DNA of 64,000 nt from contig JABACO010000001.1 in assembly GCA_013339895.1 (NCBI GenBank), positions 4,022,280 to 4,086,279 of the forward strand, read 5' to 3'. Made by a program: the position numbers and the translations under genes. This document shows, piece after piece, positions 1 through 13,100 of the stretch (its first letter is position 1; each line of letters starts with the position of its first letter). This stretch comes from Ephydatia muelleri. Lineage: Eukaryota > Porifera > Demospongiae > Spongillida > Spongillidae. Below the pieces are notes generated by a model. That model saw only the letters and a program-made list of their open reading frames with translations. It ran no database searches and had not been told where the DNA came from.

Positions 1-1370
1 GACGAATTTGGAATCGGGGTGAAAAATTGGCTATAGGTGAAACGTTGGCCTCACTAGGTATTCGTGGTGCATGCCACCAGGTTTTCAATACTCATCCTAA
101 ATCCAAACTATCTCCTTCGGCACGAGTACATGGAGAGAGGGGAGAGAGAAAGGGGGGGGGGGGGGGGGGGGGGGGGGGGATATACAGCAATGGAGCTGGA
201 GAAGGATTGTAAAGGTAGATGATCAAACCTCTTCTTTGAGCAAGGTACTGTCAGATCTGTCAGATAAATCTGCATAGTTTCAGTAATTAAGGTATGTGAT
301 GTGTGGTATAACCTTCTCCAACAAAACAGTAATCGGACTTTGAAAGTACTTTCTAGAATAGCTTCCGGCTGAGCTTATCAAGACTAATAAAAGTAATTGT
401 ACTGTAATGTGAAATTTATTTGCTTATGATGCTCTGATGAACTCCACACACACACTAGCTGTATGCGTGTGATTGACATTAGTAGTGTCTTCCATTCGAT
501 CAATTCTTTCCATTCCAATGAAACCATAAGAATGGAGGGCACTTAAAAGCTGCAAGTTTAGTACACTGCAGTTGTAATTCGTCAATAAATTCTTAAAACA
601 ATTTGTTACCCAGCACAAGTACGCGTTCTGGCATGGATATTTATTTCTGTTTCAACAGGGCACAGTAAGTGGATTGCAGTTCCTTTTAACTGATGTAATT
701 TTCATTCTCATGTATATGTGTATGTACAAGGTTGATTGGAACCTACTCGCTTTAATTTCTAGTACTTATTTCCATGCAAATTAAGCTTAATGTCCACTTT
801 GTAACACGGAATCGTTTGCAAAACTTTAAAATAAGAAAATGATGCGTATACATGTACATGTGCAGAAATGGTGACAAGACCCCTCGCAATGACCGTACGC
901 TTACCTCATATATAAATGAAATCCAACGCCATGTACATGTAGCAATGCTCATCATCTAAATGATATGTACATGTATGGATGCCCATTTTGCACACAATAT
1001 AGCTCAGGATATTTGTTACACTTTTTTGTATTGCACCAGCTTCTTGTCAATGCAATTAGCTACATGCATGCCATATGTTATATCAATTGGTGTTGTATAT
1101 GAAGGTATTTTGGGCACCCCACCGATGTGTATCTATATCAGTAGCAATTTGAGTCTACCCACTTGACAACACATTTGTCTCGGAAACCCTCAGTCTCCAT
1201 TGCCTACAGAGCGTCCTGTTTCAGCAACTTGTACTACGCTGTAGTCTAGTATGAGGTCATTGACAGTATCCATGAGCTATAGGGAGTAAGTTGAATATTT
1301 AGCACTATATGAAAAGAACTTTCACTATATGGATTGGCATGTTTAGCAGTCAGGCCACAGAAAAAAGTAG
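1..1370. other. Gene-poor left end
   Basis: I see no coding exon that I can support here. The sequence is AT-rich with a G tract near the left edge and several ACATGTAC-like words. Short open frames on both strands have no recognisable domain and no convincing splice sites. Confidence 0.5.
152..179. repeat. Poly-G tract (28 G)
   Basis: This is an uninterrupted run of G following a GA-rich stretch. At least ten G or C tracts of 15 to 38 bases occur in the window. Their exact lengths should be treated as assembly estimates. Confidence 0.9.
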
Positions 1371-1853
1371 CTAGATTCCTACTGCTATATGCCTTACATG
1401 TAGACCATAGGCTGGGATTCCAAACAAGGCTAATACCCCGATCAGGGATATAGAACCTAATACAACCAATAATGTACCTCGTGTAGAAGTCTCCAGCTCA
1501 ACATCTTCACCACAAACATATATACAGCAACATATAAGCAGTGACAACTCGTACACTATAAGTACGTTTTGCATCCTGCAATACTTTGACATCCCTATCT
1601 TTCTCCTGGGATCGACAACTCCTCTTATTCTGTCTCAATTGTATCTTGTGAAAGACGTTATGTGGTATCTGAGACATCTGTGACTGTATATCTTCCATTG
1701 ACAGTGAACAGGAAAATTCAGCGGGATGAGTTTGGAGTAGAGCAAGGAAAGAAACATTTCAGCCTGTGTTCCCACACTATACGCTAAAAGCCAGCATGTT
1801 TCACACCAGAGCGAGTTAACAAAGGTTTCATGTTCTGCAGGAATAGATGTCAA
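1371..1853 (-). CDS. Possible membrane-protein exons, unidentified
   Basis: Two overlapping minus-strand frames look weakly protein-like. The first is a charged stretch containing MEDIQSQMSQIPHNV and KIQLRQNKRSCRSQEKDRD (about 1580-1700). The second is a hydrophobic stretch containing GTLLVVLGSISLIGVLALFG (about 1400-1480), which reads like a single transmembrane helix. A donor-like GTAAGG follows the hydrophobic stretch. The two pieces are in different frames, so an intron or an indel would have to join them. I do not recognise a family. It could be a small tail-anchored or type I membrane protein, or it could be chance. Confidence 0.2.
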
Positions 1854-2644
1854 TGTGACACGCTAACATGAGCCATTGGAGGAGGTTCACGCGGCAGGCA
1901 CACAAAAGCTGTTTCCATGCTATATAGTACTTACCACACTGCACACGTACATCTCTAGTTCGTGGTAGAAATAATGATTTCTAGGGTGGATCAAGAACTG
2001 ACTATGTGTTGGATGTCAATGATGCATCACAAAATGATGGTTCAAAACAGGACATGATGAGTCGGAAAGAAGACTGTCTATACATCTCCTGCTGATCTCT
2101 TCTACCTGCCCTGATTTCGCCTATAACGTCGTCGTTTCGGAGGTGGACAATGATTGAAGACACTTGGGAACTAGCGCAATTGGATCTGTTATATCGGTGC
2201 ACACCATGCCATAAGATAACACGAAGGACAAAGTGCATTGAGCGCATTTGGAGTGGTTAAAAATTCATTGACCTGCTACAGTGAAAGAGGATCTTTTACA
2301 GGCAAACGGTCAGCACTATAGCGCCACTGGCTCCACCAGTATTATCGTCTCTATTGCAAGTGACGTCAAGCATCGCAAAAACATGGCGCCCAAAAAGAGG
2401 GCGGAACCCATGCCTTACCTTGAGTGCAGCTAAAAACTGCTGTTTTTATTTTAGATAGGGATTTATGATCATGATTGAAGCTAGTTTGCAGGACCTTATA
2501 TACGTAACTGATAAAAGAGGCATTTAAGGGATACCGGCACAATCCGGAAACACGTAATTTATAGCTTATAAGTAGATGCATGTAGTGCGAACGCGGTACA
2601 GAACAAAGCATACCATAATTCACGAGTCTGCCTTGCGCTGAATA
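1854..2644. other. Spacer upstream of the PH-domain gene
   Basis: No exon is supported here. An in-frame TGA lies two codons before the proposed ATG at 2645. The sequence around 2350-2640 should therefore hold the promoter and 5' UTR of the PH-domain gene. I do not see a clear TATA box. Confidence 0.4.
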
Positions 2645-2878
2645 ATGTTCAGGGCTAGGACGCGACGACCGATGGCTTTAACAGCTGAAGGCGAGTTCGA
2701 GTGGCGACAAGAGAAACAGACAAACTGCACCGCAGCTGCCTTTCGGGTACTGAAAGAAGGTTACCTGAACGTGAATTCGAACGTCGACACAGACCAGCTC
2801 GAAGCTGAGAAAATGGGGGAAAAGCGGACTTGGCTTGAGAAAGTCTTTCAGTCGAGTACGTACTTCCCTTCTCGCCCG

Positions 2879-2915
<37 letters not shown>

Positions 2916-3809
2916 AGCCCCTCAACTCGTTGGCGCTTTCTTTCTTTTTTATTTGTTTGCTTGGCATTGTGCCGCCAGTAGCGCGCGCGCGCTTGTTACA
3001 AAGCCGGCAGCATAACTGTACTGATTAATATCTTGCGTAGAACTGGAAGAAGCGATGGTGCACACTGTCCCAGACACGCGACAACGGTACCAGCCTACTG
3101 TACTACAAGCACCAGTCCAGCCCCGGGAGCATAGATGCCCCCGTCGGGGTGCTGCTGATGGACGGCGGCTGCAAGGTCTACCCCGTCCCCGCCCACCCGA
3201 AGTCAAGTGGCGTGTTTGCGATCGAGGTCCCTCAGAGAATCACGCTCTTCTACGCCGACAAAGAGTGAGTTTCTCTTCGTCCATCTCACACATGTATCAT
3301 CAAGCGTAATGGAGTGGTTTGAGTTTACACATGAGCTTACAGCTTGAGACAGAGACTGACCAGGGTGCTTCGACATTTAATATAAAAAAATATTAATTTC
3401 TAGTGCCTAGTGTCGTCTTTTTGAATGGGTATTCATTGGGAGCAAGAGCACAAATGGAGACTGCATGTGCACCAATTGCAACTCTACAAGTTGCGATTTT
3501 GTTGCCGCCTTCTTAATACATTCTGCACATGCATTTTATTATCTCCATGAGGACATAAACAATAAACAATTAATTATTCATGATCAAATTAAGGTGTCGA
3601 AGTACGCGTCCCATTCGACCACTAATACGTTGCTCGTGTTTCCTTCCAGGGCAGATACGGAACAATGGCTGGACGTGTTAAAGGTCACGTCTTTGACCCC
3701 AGGGGAAGCCCGCATCTCCACCACATCCCTCTCCGTCTGTCCTACTGGGGATGGCGACAGACCCAAGAGGAAGAAACCGCTCACAGTCAGCCTGAGCTCA
3801 CCAGGCTGA
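2645..3809 (+). CDS. Small PH-domain protein (3 exons)
   Basis: This gene encodes a small cytoplasmic protein consisting essentially of one pleckstrin-homology domain, a fold that binds phosphoinositides or protein partners at membranes. Exon 1 starts at ATG 2645 and contains the first PH strand motif KEGYLN. Exon 2 (3041-3264) begins at the acceptor GCGTAG and reads NWKKRWCTLS, the classic PH second strand, then LLYYKHQSSPGS and GVFAIEVPQRITLFYADK. Exon 3 (3650-3809) reads ADTEQWLDVLKV, containing the conserved C-terminal Trp helix, then a basic tail with RPKRKK and a TGA stop. The exon 2 to exon 3 phase is consistent. The exon 1 donor is uncertain: AAC|GTGAAT near 2774 keeps the frame, whereas the better-looking GTACGT near 2860 does not. 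Intron 1 contains a long C tract. The specific PH subfamily is not identified. Confidence 0.7.
2879..2915. repeat. Poly-C tract in intron 1 of the PH gene
   Basis: This is about 37 consecutive C. It lies between the proposed donor region and the acceptor at 3040 of the PH-domain gene. Confidence 0.9.
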
Positions 3810-4153
3810 CAGTGCTTCAGTTGCACATGCACGCGTGCTCTGCAGAACCAAAGCTCTTCACGAACATCTTGATGACTAGGCACATTCGAAAGAAAGAGCT
3901 CAACATCAAGGGTTCTGATATGTTGTGCATAGTGTTGTTAAGCATTGCACCACTTTCATATTCATCACACGCCAATTGCACCAGATAAACATCTGCGTAC
4001 ATAGATACCTCCATCTCACACTTAACCAGTTAACGGTTATTGTATACAGTACATGCAAGGGTGAGAAAAAAAGCTACCACATCAGAAAGAAACCGTACAC
4101 AAAATAACAATATGAAGGTAAAATAATATGTGAATAAAAAATAACTGCACAAA
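3810..4153. other. Convergent 3' spacer
   Basis: This 344-bp stretch separates the stop codons of two tail-to-tail genes, the PH-domain gene (+) and the giant FN3-like repeat gene (-). It must contain both 3' UTRs. No canonical AATAAA in the right position was evident on either strand. Confidence 0.5.
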
Positions 4154-7100
4154 TCATCCAAAAAGGTTTGTAGCACTTATGAAGGTGTTGACAGTTGTGT
4201 AGAGACCGGCCGGAGTGTAGGCCGTCAACATGAAGAAGTAGCTGGAGGTGGGTCTGAGCCATGGCTGGGTGATGGTTGCCGTGGTGACGGTAAGGCTGCC
4301 ACCCCACCGCACCACATTTGTGCTCCCGAGATTTTCCCCCAGGGAGTATTCGTAGTAGAGGGGGCCGGGGGGAGGTGAAAACTCCTGTCCAGTTGAAATG
4401 CAGCTGCGTCGTCTGTGTCCAGTTTGCACTGATGGGCACATCTAAACCCACATGACAGAGACCACAAGAAAGGAGAGCACAAAAGGTAAAAGATATGATG
4501 TGTCACTGACAGACTGTTTCTGGAATTCAGCCACGTGCATAACTAAAGAGCCACACATGTGACACTGACCACACCCTACTACACATGGGGTCTCACCTTC
4601 CCTATAACATGCAGCCACACCCAACCACAAAATCTCCACATCTAGCAAATTCCTAATAAACCTCACTGCCTGGTTAAGACACAAACAGAAGTCTTACTGT
4701 TTTGGCGATGGGGAGGATTCGGCAGCATCGTCAGCAGGACCTGGACTGGCACGCTCGCCAGCCCCGCCAAATTCACAGCCCGCACTTGCACAAGAGACGC
4801 GACGCCCTCCGTCAGGTTGAGCTCCGACAGAGTCACTTGGGTCGCAAACCCCACGCTCATCCAACCACCACCGCCACCCACCCCTCCTCCGCTCACTTCG
4901 TACCGCAGAGGGGTGCCCGCCGGCTCCACAAAGCTGGTCCAGGTGAGGACGCTCCCGTTGCCGGGCACAAAGCCCCGCCTCACATCGTACGCCGTGTAGG
5001 CCGCGCTCAAAGTGAGGAGGGTGACGTTGGTGGAGGTGGGAGGGAGGGAGAGGAGGGTGAGGCCGTCCGAGTGGAGCCAGGTGGACAGTCCCGCCCCGTT
5101 GGTGCAGACCACGCTGGAGTAGACTGTGGTGCCATGGGGGAGGGAGAAGGTGAGGGTGGAGCCACCTGTGGTCGATGTCATGGTGTAGCCCTGAATGTCT
5201 GAAGCCTTAGGACTTGTGCCTTTTGAAAGGTGTACAAAGGAGGAAAAGTGAAGGACAGTAGGGAGGGAGGGAGGGAGGGAGGGTAGGAGAAAGGGATAGG
5301 AGGGAGAAAGGTGTGTGTGGATGGAACAGCGTGGGAAAGCACCAACAAGGAAAAGGAGGAAGAGTGAGTTAGTGAGAAAAAAGTGATGGAGATATGACTG
5401 TCAATTGACATGATTAAATCACACAAATACCACAAGCTTAGATGGCATGACACTTATCCTGCGCATCCAGGATGCCACCATATATAGCACACTACATTGA
5501 CCTCAGCTATGCCCCCCAAGTTCCTAACCAATGAACCTCCCCCCCCACACCTCAAAAAAAAAAAAAAAAAGTATATACATTATCAAAATCTCACCAATGG
5601 CCCATCTGCAAGAGGCTACTCCAGACTCTGGATCAACCAGAGACGACCAGTTTGCCTGCACAACGCCCAAACTCTGATAGTCCAGGTCCACCGGCCCTGC
5701 CCCATCGACCACACCCCCACCACCGATTGGGGTGGGCGGGGGTGAAGTCGACGGGGAATCCCTTCGAGTAGACCAGGAGCTCCTGACCAGCATTGTTCCA
5801 CGCCAGGACGCTCGCATACACCGTCATCCCGTGCTTGACCTCGAGGGGACCCGGACGTGCCAAAGGGGTTCCCCCCCGTGGAGGTGTACCCCATCAGCTG
5901 CTCTCCTCCGGGCACCGTCCCAAGAGCCCATAAGTACTGCGAGATCCCGCTCTGGGCGTCCCAAATACCCCTCCAGTTCCCTCGCACGCTCGACGAAGGA
6001 GCTGACATGAAGCTGGAGCCCAAGCCCACCACCCCTGGCCACCGGACCACGGGGGGGAGTGGCGTTAGTCGCCAGCTCGACGCTAGAGGAGCACCCCGTG
6101 ACACTCAAGGCATCCACAGCTACACCGTACTGCCCACCGGCGGGAGAGACACTGACGGAGGAGATAGCAGTCGTGGCAGTGAAGTAGAACTCGAACCAGC
6201 TCCAGGCGTCGTACGGCATGCTGTGGTTGTGGCCGATGGCGAGGAGCTCGTCGATGCCCGGCGCAACCAGACGCGCTCGGACAACCGCTGTGCCTTCCGC
6301 GCCATACCGGTTGAGTGCCAGGAGGAGACGGTAGGTGGCAGCGGGGGTGGTGGGGAAGCTCTGAGAGAGCGTGCCCCAGACCATCAGGCTCATGCAGCCA
6401 TCGGCGGGGACGAGCTGGGTGAGAGAGAGGACCTCCGACGAGGGGGAGCCCAGCTGCCACGACTGTGTTGCCACAGAGACGGTGGGAGCGGGAGAGCTGC
6501 AGGGGTTGGGTCCTTCGAAGGAAGGGTTGGTCAGGATTTCAGGGGAGCGTGCGGTGCACAGCTGGGCTGTGGGTCGGGTCATGTCCACGATCACGCCATC
6601 CGATGCCACATTCGGAGACCGGATGCCGGCGTTGTTCACGGCAACCACGTGGCCGTAGGCGACTTGCCCCTGCTGCAGGCCTGGGTAGCCGGAGTATCGA
6701 AGAGGAGAGTCTGATTCCCACGCTTCCGTACGCAGAGACGCTAGGTAGTGATGATGTGGAGTTTGTGACGGCTAGCTCGTAGTGGTGGATGCCAGAGATC
6801 GGGTCGCTGAATCCAAACCACCTCGCCGTGTAAGATGTGGCATTGGTCTGCGCTATGGCGTCGGCGTAGCTCCGCCCATCAACCACCTCCCCTACCTGGG
6901 GAGGAGTCACGTCGGCGACGAATCCGTCGGAAACCGAGACTGTGGACACTTGCAGTGGACTCGTTGCCGTGACGATGCTGTAATACTTGATCCCGGGGCT
7001 CAGCGACAAGCTGGCAAATAGAAACGAAGAGGGTACCAGCACCAACCTGAGTCAATGCACGCAGGTTAGCGGAGTTGGGAGTGTCTCCGAGACCAACGCT

Positions 7101-10100
7101 GTAGGTAGTGAGGACCGATGAGGGAGTGGCTTGCAAAGATGCTCGTCCAAGACACGAGCACAGAAGAGGTGTTCAAAGAGAAGTCGACATCTTGGCCTCC
7201 CGGGCCAGACACCTCTATCACCCTCAGTCCGCTAATGGCCTGGGGCCCGGCGAGGTCGACAGTGACCCCAGTTGTCGAAAACGTGACGCTGTGGGTGGAG
7301 TTCAGCCACGCCCTCACGTAGAACACATAAGAGTTTCCGTCCTGGAGGGGATAAGAGGCCGAGGGGCTGAACACGGCGGTGACATCACCGGGGGAGCATG
7401 GCGCGCCAGATGGGATCGCTGGCCGTGTTGAGCAACCCTGCCCCAGGAGGGGACATCCCCTTAGCGCCAAAAGTCCACTCCAGGAACTTGTAAGGGGAAG
7501 AAGCGGGCGTGGTCAGTGACCCAAGAAGCTTGTCCCTCACGGCAGTGTAGCCCGTGGCGTACGGGGACGAAGGCAGACCCTGCGGGACGTACCCGGTCAC
7601 GTTGACCCACCAGGACGGGGGGAGGGAGGAGGGGGAGGACTGGGTGCAGGGGGGTGGCTGTGGGCGTCGTTGGGCTACAGAGCCCGCCACGAGCGGCACA
7701 GGTGCAGTGACCGGCGCAGGTCATAACAGGACACGTGTAGGAACGCAGGAGGGTCAGCGTCCCGTTGCTCGCCTTCCCGGCAGACGCCGTCAGGTCCACC
7801 CTGAAGCTACCCTGCACGAGGCGACTGCGGAGCCCCACCCCGTTGAGCGCCCACAGGGACACGAACACAATCTGGAAGGGGGAGGAGGATCCGTTGAGAG
7901 GTTTGGAGAGGAACATGGTGGCTAAGAGGGTCATGTTGTCTGCACCCAGGGTGGGGCGTAGCTGGACCGACCCCGCGCTGAGGTCGCTCTGGCTGTAGGA
8001 GGAACCGACACTGCCCCAGTACGACGCGACTCCAGAGTGCGGGTCTGAGAACCCGACAAACGCCAGGGTGACGTTGGAACCAGACGCCCCGCTGGTCCAA
8101 GCGAAACCACCCGCGACCCGCCCGACGCAGCTGCGTGGCCGACTGGGTGTTGACGGCAAAGAACCCCTCGATGGGTGGGGAGGAGTCCACGAGGATGCCG
8201 GCCGCCGTTACCCTGCACGCAGAGCCCTGCCACGCTGCAGGAGGTGAGGAAGGGTTGGTACAACTCACCGTCGGAGAGGAGGGAGGATCCCGTGACCACG
8301 CCCGAAGACTGGGAGCCGGCCTGCTGAGGGGGGAAGGGAGGGGAGACCCCGCTCCTGGCCACCAGGGTCCAGACGCTCGCGTTGACGGGAGCGTAGGTGG
8401 CGTTGGTGGACCACCTGACGCGCACAGCGGTCGACGTGTACTGCGAGCCTTGCACCAGAGAGCCGGCCCACGCGGTATCTACGGCAACCTGGGAACCCAC
8501 CTTCGGAAAGGTGTTGTCGACGACGACGCCGTTGGATGATGCGACGGAGCTAAGCCCCGCCCCATTGTAAGCCTGCACGGTGACGTAGATGGGCGTGGCC
8601 AGAGGCAGGTAAACAGCAAACAGACGGGACCTTTCAGAAGGGGGTAAGGTGGTTGGAGCAACGATGGTTGTCCCCCCTGGGGATAGCCCTGCCGATACGA
8701 CGTAGTATTGTATGGAGGAGAAAGGGTCGTGGAATCCACTCCAACAGGCTGCAATGACAGACCTGTGTGTGTGTGGGGAGGGGGAAAGGGAGGGTTGAAG
8801 CTGAAGTGATTCTAATGTAGGTGGTCAAATGTGTGATCAAATTCAATGATTTGCATAACTAGTGACTACATGTAATTCTGTAATTAAGCATTGTTTGTTA
8901 ATAACCATTGTTAATAACCATTGTTAATTTCCCAGCTACCTTATGAATTACCTTAGTTGACTGTTTTGACGAGATTACAATTACTAATTCATTATTACTT
9001 CAAAACCTTTGTCGTCATTTTATCCTTTCATTCCATAACTGACTGTACGGTCACTTACATGTAGTTATAGAAAACAATATCAAATAAGACACACACTTGG
9101 AAGTCTACACGCACACATCGGCACAGACAGTACATGCAGCCACACGCTGTATTGTGTCCTCTCCACACCCACACAGAAACAAACATCCACCCTCTACACG
9201 CACACACACACCCACCACACTCACCCACACACATACCTGCTCGCCTGGTACTGCACGTCCACACCCCCGACACACCCGTCCAGCACCAGCCCCGGAATGG
9301 GCGGAGTCAGATCGACGGTGACCCCATTGGTGTACGCCAGCGAGCAGAGACCGGCACCATTGCACCCCTTCACAGTCACATAGTAGGTGCCACCCCTGGC
9401 CAGCGACAAGCCACTCCTACTGGCCTGCGTTGCCAGGCCGACAGAGACAAAGGCCTGCACGTCGGAGCACCCAGGGCAGGCCCCCACGGCCCACAGGTAC
9501 TCTCCTATATCCGAGTGGGGGTCGAAGAAGTCGCTCCAATGGGCGCTGAGGGAGGTGTAGTTTGTGGTGTAGTCCAGGTCCTGGATGCCTGGAGTGGTGG
9601 AGGGAGGGCCATCGTAGGCTGAGCCGGGGATGGGAGGGGTGGAGTCCACAAGGTAGCCCAGCGAGGTTTGAAGGGAGGTGAGACCAGCTCCATTTAGAGC
9701 CTACATTGTGATGAAAAAGGTGTTTTCCCCCATTATCAGTGCATGTGTACATGCGTGGATATTTTATGCGTAGATGTGTGCACTCATGGTGCATGGGTTT
9801 GTGCATGCGTGTATGTGTGTTCATGTGTGTGCATGTATGCGTGTATGTGTGTTCATGTGTGTGCATGTATGCGTGTATGTGTGTTCATGTGTGTGCATGT
9901 ATGCGTGTATGTGTGTTCATGTGTGTCCATGTGTGCACATGCACATGTATGCAGGCACTAAACTACCGTGCAACCACATATAAGTTCTTACCACCAAAGA
10001 AGCAAATACAAGCTGTCCATCTGGCAGGCCAAGGTCTTGCAGGAAGGCACGGAGTGTGTAGGGTGGCTGGAGGCCAGTCCACTGATACAGGTCACTGGAG

Positions 10101-13100
10101 CCAGGACGAGACCCAAGGCTCCACTCCAACTCGACCACTCCGCTTGCAAGGTCCAGCGCAGGGTACCAGCCCATGGGGACACCGGAGCTGACAGAGGTGA
10201 GGGAGAGCGCTGTCTCGGAGCCGAGCCAAATGGAGCCAAGCGTGGGAGGTGTGGTGTCCACAGTGACCCCTAGGGAATGGGCGTCGCTCCACTGCCCAGT
10301 GAAGTCATAGGCTACATGGGAGTGTGTGTGTGTGTGTGTGTGTGTGCATGGGAGTGAGTGAGTGTGTGTGCACAGATGTGTGTGCATGTATGAACATGTT
10401 ATGTGCTGTGCTATGTATGGCATCCATGCATGTGTTCGAAACAATGACACTAAAAATTACCACACAAGTCTTGTACAGTAGAACTCCCCCATCTCCTGTG
10501 TGCTTCATGTACGGGGGATGTACATGTACATGTATGCCCTCCCATTCCCCCATGTAGCCCTTCCCACCCCTTCATATATGCACATGTAACCTCTTCCCAC
10601 CCCTCCATGTATGCTTAGAAGGCCAAGTGCACTTTACCTCTCACGGTGGCGTAGTAGGTGAGCTGAGGCTTCAGTGCCAGTCCACTGGCTAGAGCATCTG
10701 TACGAAGCCCAACACTGACAAAGTCAACTATGTCAGCCAAACCCGGGGCAGTACCTGTGAACCAGACAACAAATTGGCATTTATTGCATCATTATCACTA
10801 ATTAATTACATCATCACTAATTATTAGCCAGACAATAAATTGGTATTCACTTACTATTACATCTTCAGTACTCCCCCCCCACACATTACATCATGACTCA
10901 CCAATAGCATACTGGTAATATGCCACTCCACTGATGTGGACCGAGCTCTGTACATCTTGGAACGGACTCCAGACCACCAGCAATTCAGTCACAGATGCCT
11001 GGAACCCGGACGCATTGACACACGCTGGAGGGGGCACGGACTGCACGGCCCCGGGCACGATCTGGACGCAACCCCCCACGGGGGGCTGCAGGTCGACAGT
11101 CACCCCATTGCTGCATGCCGTGAGCACCCCCGGAACGGAGGCGGGGGGGTGACGAGGGTGCTATCGGAGGCCAAGGCCTGCACGCAGAAGTAGTACCTCC
11201 GTCCGTGCTGCAGGGGGAGGTGGCCGACTGTGAGGGAGTTTGCTACCGTGGAGCCGCATGCAAGGGCCCCCGGGGACCCGCAAGGTTGGAACCCCTGGGT
11301 CAGCGAGACCGAGTAGCCGTACTTGCTGTACCTCAGAGTGGGCCAGGCTGCCGAGAGGGAAGATGGGGAAGAGGAATAGTCTATGTCGGAAAAGGAGGTG
11401 GAGCTATACTCCAGCTGCTTCCAGTCGGTTTGCGTTGTCTGCTGGACGAGGGATGAGACTACATCAGACACTATTGGTGGGGACGGGGTATGGCCCCCCG
11501 ACCACACGAGGGGGGCCGACGCCATTGCGTACAGCCCAGCCTCGTTGTAACCCACGACGGTGGCGATGATGACCGTCAGGGCGGGGAGGAGAGGGCTGGG
11601 ACCGAGGTCGGCGCGCACGGCCGTCGTTGTCCCGGCAACCGTGTACCAGTCGGTCAAGAGCTGCTGTCCTGGGGTGGGTCCGGTCCCGAGCGCCCATTGA
11701 TAAAAGGCGATCGGGGGCCCGCCGGTGGTGAACGGAGACCAACTCAATTGGAGCACACCGCTGTTGCTGGTGCTGTAGACGGGGGTCCCACTGGTTGGGG
11801 TAGTAAGTGGCGTTCATCTGCACCGCTCCTTTGCTGGGGCTTGCTGCAACTGCAAAGCCGTCCGAGTACACCGGCGGAAGACAGGTGGAACCGAAACAGG
11901 CCTGCACCACGGACACGTACTCTTCCCCCGCGGCGAGACTCAGACCGCCTGAGATGACGGAGATGCGCCGACCGACATTACGGAGGGCGCTCACGGTGTC
12001 GTTGTCACCACCCGCGACCATTAGACCCCACAGGTAGTGCGAGACGTGACTGCTGATGGCGACAGGGAAGGCCCAGTTGGCTGCGGCAGTGGACGAGGAA
12101 ATCTGATAGTCGATATCGGACCCCGTGGAACCGTCTTGGACGGTGGCGCCCAGTAACGCTTGGCGCATTCCTTGCAGTGCAACGACCCCATCCGAGCTCG
12201 CACTGACGTTTTTGCCGCACAGGTTCGTTGCCGCCACGGTGACGTAGTAGCGCCCTCCATTGCTCAGGGTCAAGTTGCCGAACGTGTATGACGTCAGAGT
12301 GCCCGCGCTTTTGAAGCCTACAATGTCTGCTAACCCAGGAGCCGTTCCCACGGCAACGAAGACTTGGGAGGTTCCGGACTGTAGCTGCCAGGTGGCAGAG
12401 AGCTGGGTTGCATCCACGACGATGTCCACATCTTCACCGGCGAGGTTTAACTTGTCCGAAGTGAGGTCAGTTGCTATCGTTGGGTCGACATCGACGACCG
12501 TGGTATCGAGCCGTTCGAGGCAAGTCACGTGAGTGTACACGCCGGAAACCGCGAATGCGGTCAGACCGGCCGCGTTTGTGGCTCTCAGCGTCACGGCGTA
12601 GGTGAGAAGGGGCGTGGCAGAACTCACGTCGATAGAAACACATGACGTTGTCGTGCATGGAGCCGTTGGTACGGAGGGAACGGGGGCAAAGTCGGACACG
12701 TCCGTTGTGTAAGGTGAACGGCCTAAGGGACGTGGATACAAAATTATCTACATGACAGCCAGTGTGTACAGACACATCCATCTATATCCCATCTAGTCCA
12801 CATGACCCTGGCCTGCTAAAAAGCCACACGTCATAAAATGCATTTCAGTGCGTGTAGTCTCGTCCCCAGACCCACAGACGTCAGTGATACCCGTTGCGTC
12901 ATGTGGATCTGGGGACGAGACTAGGTGGAGCATTACATGACTCACCAACAGCAAAATCCAGTGCCAGTGGGAATGGATCCTGCGGGTCGGAGAACGTGCC
13001 ACTCCCCCACGAGACGGTCACAAAGTCTCCCACCCTGCTCAAGCTCAAGCTCCCGTTGACCACCGGCGGCGTAACCTCCACGAGGATAGGTCCCACCGTT

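Noticed and set aside
27..212. A 61-codon open frame
   Set aside because: Half of it is a Gly run encoded by the G tract, and nothing else supports it.
5616..6714. Long plus-strand and alternative minus-strand frames over the FN3-like exons
   Set aside because: They are GC-rich shadows of the true minus-strand frame, which carries the repeat motifs.
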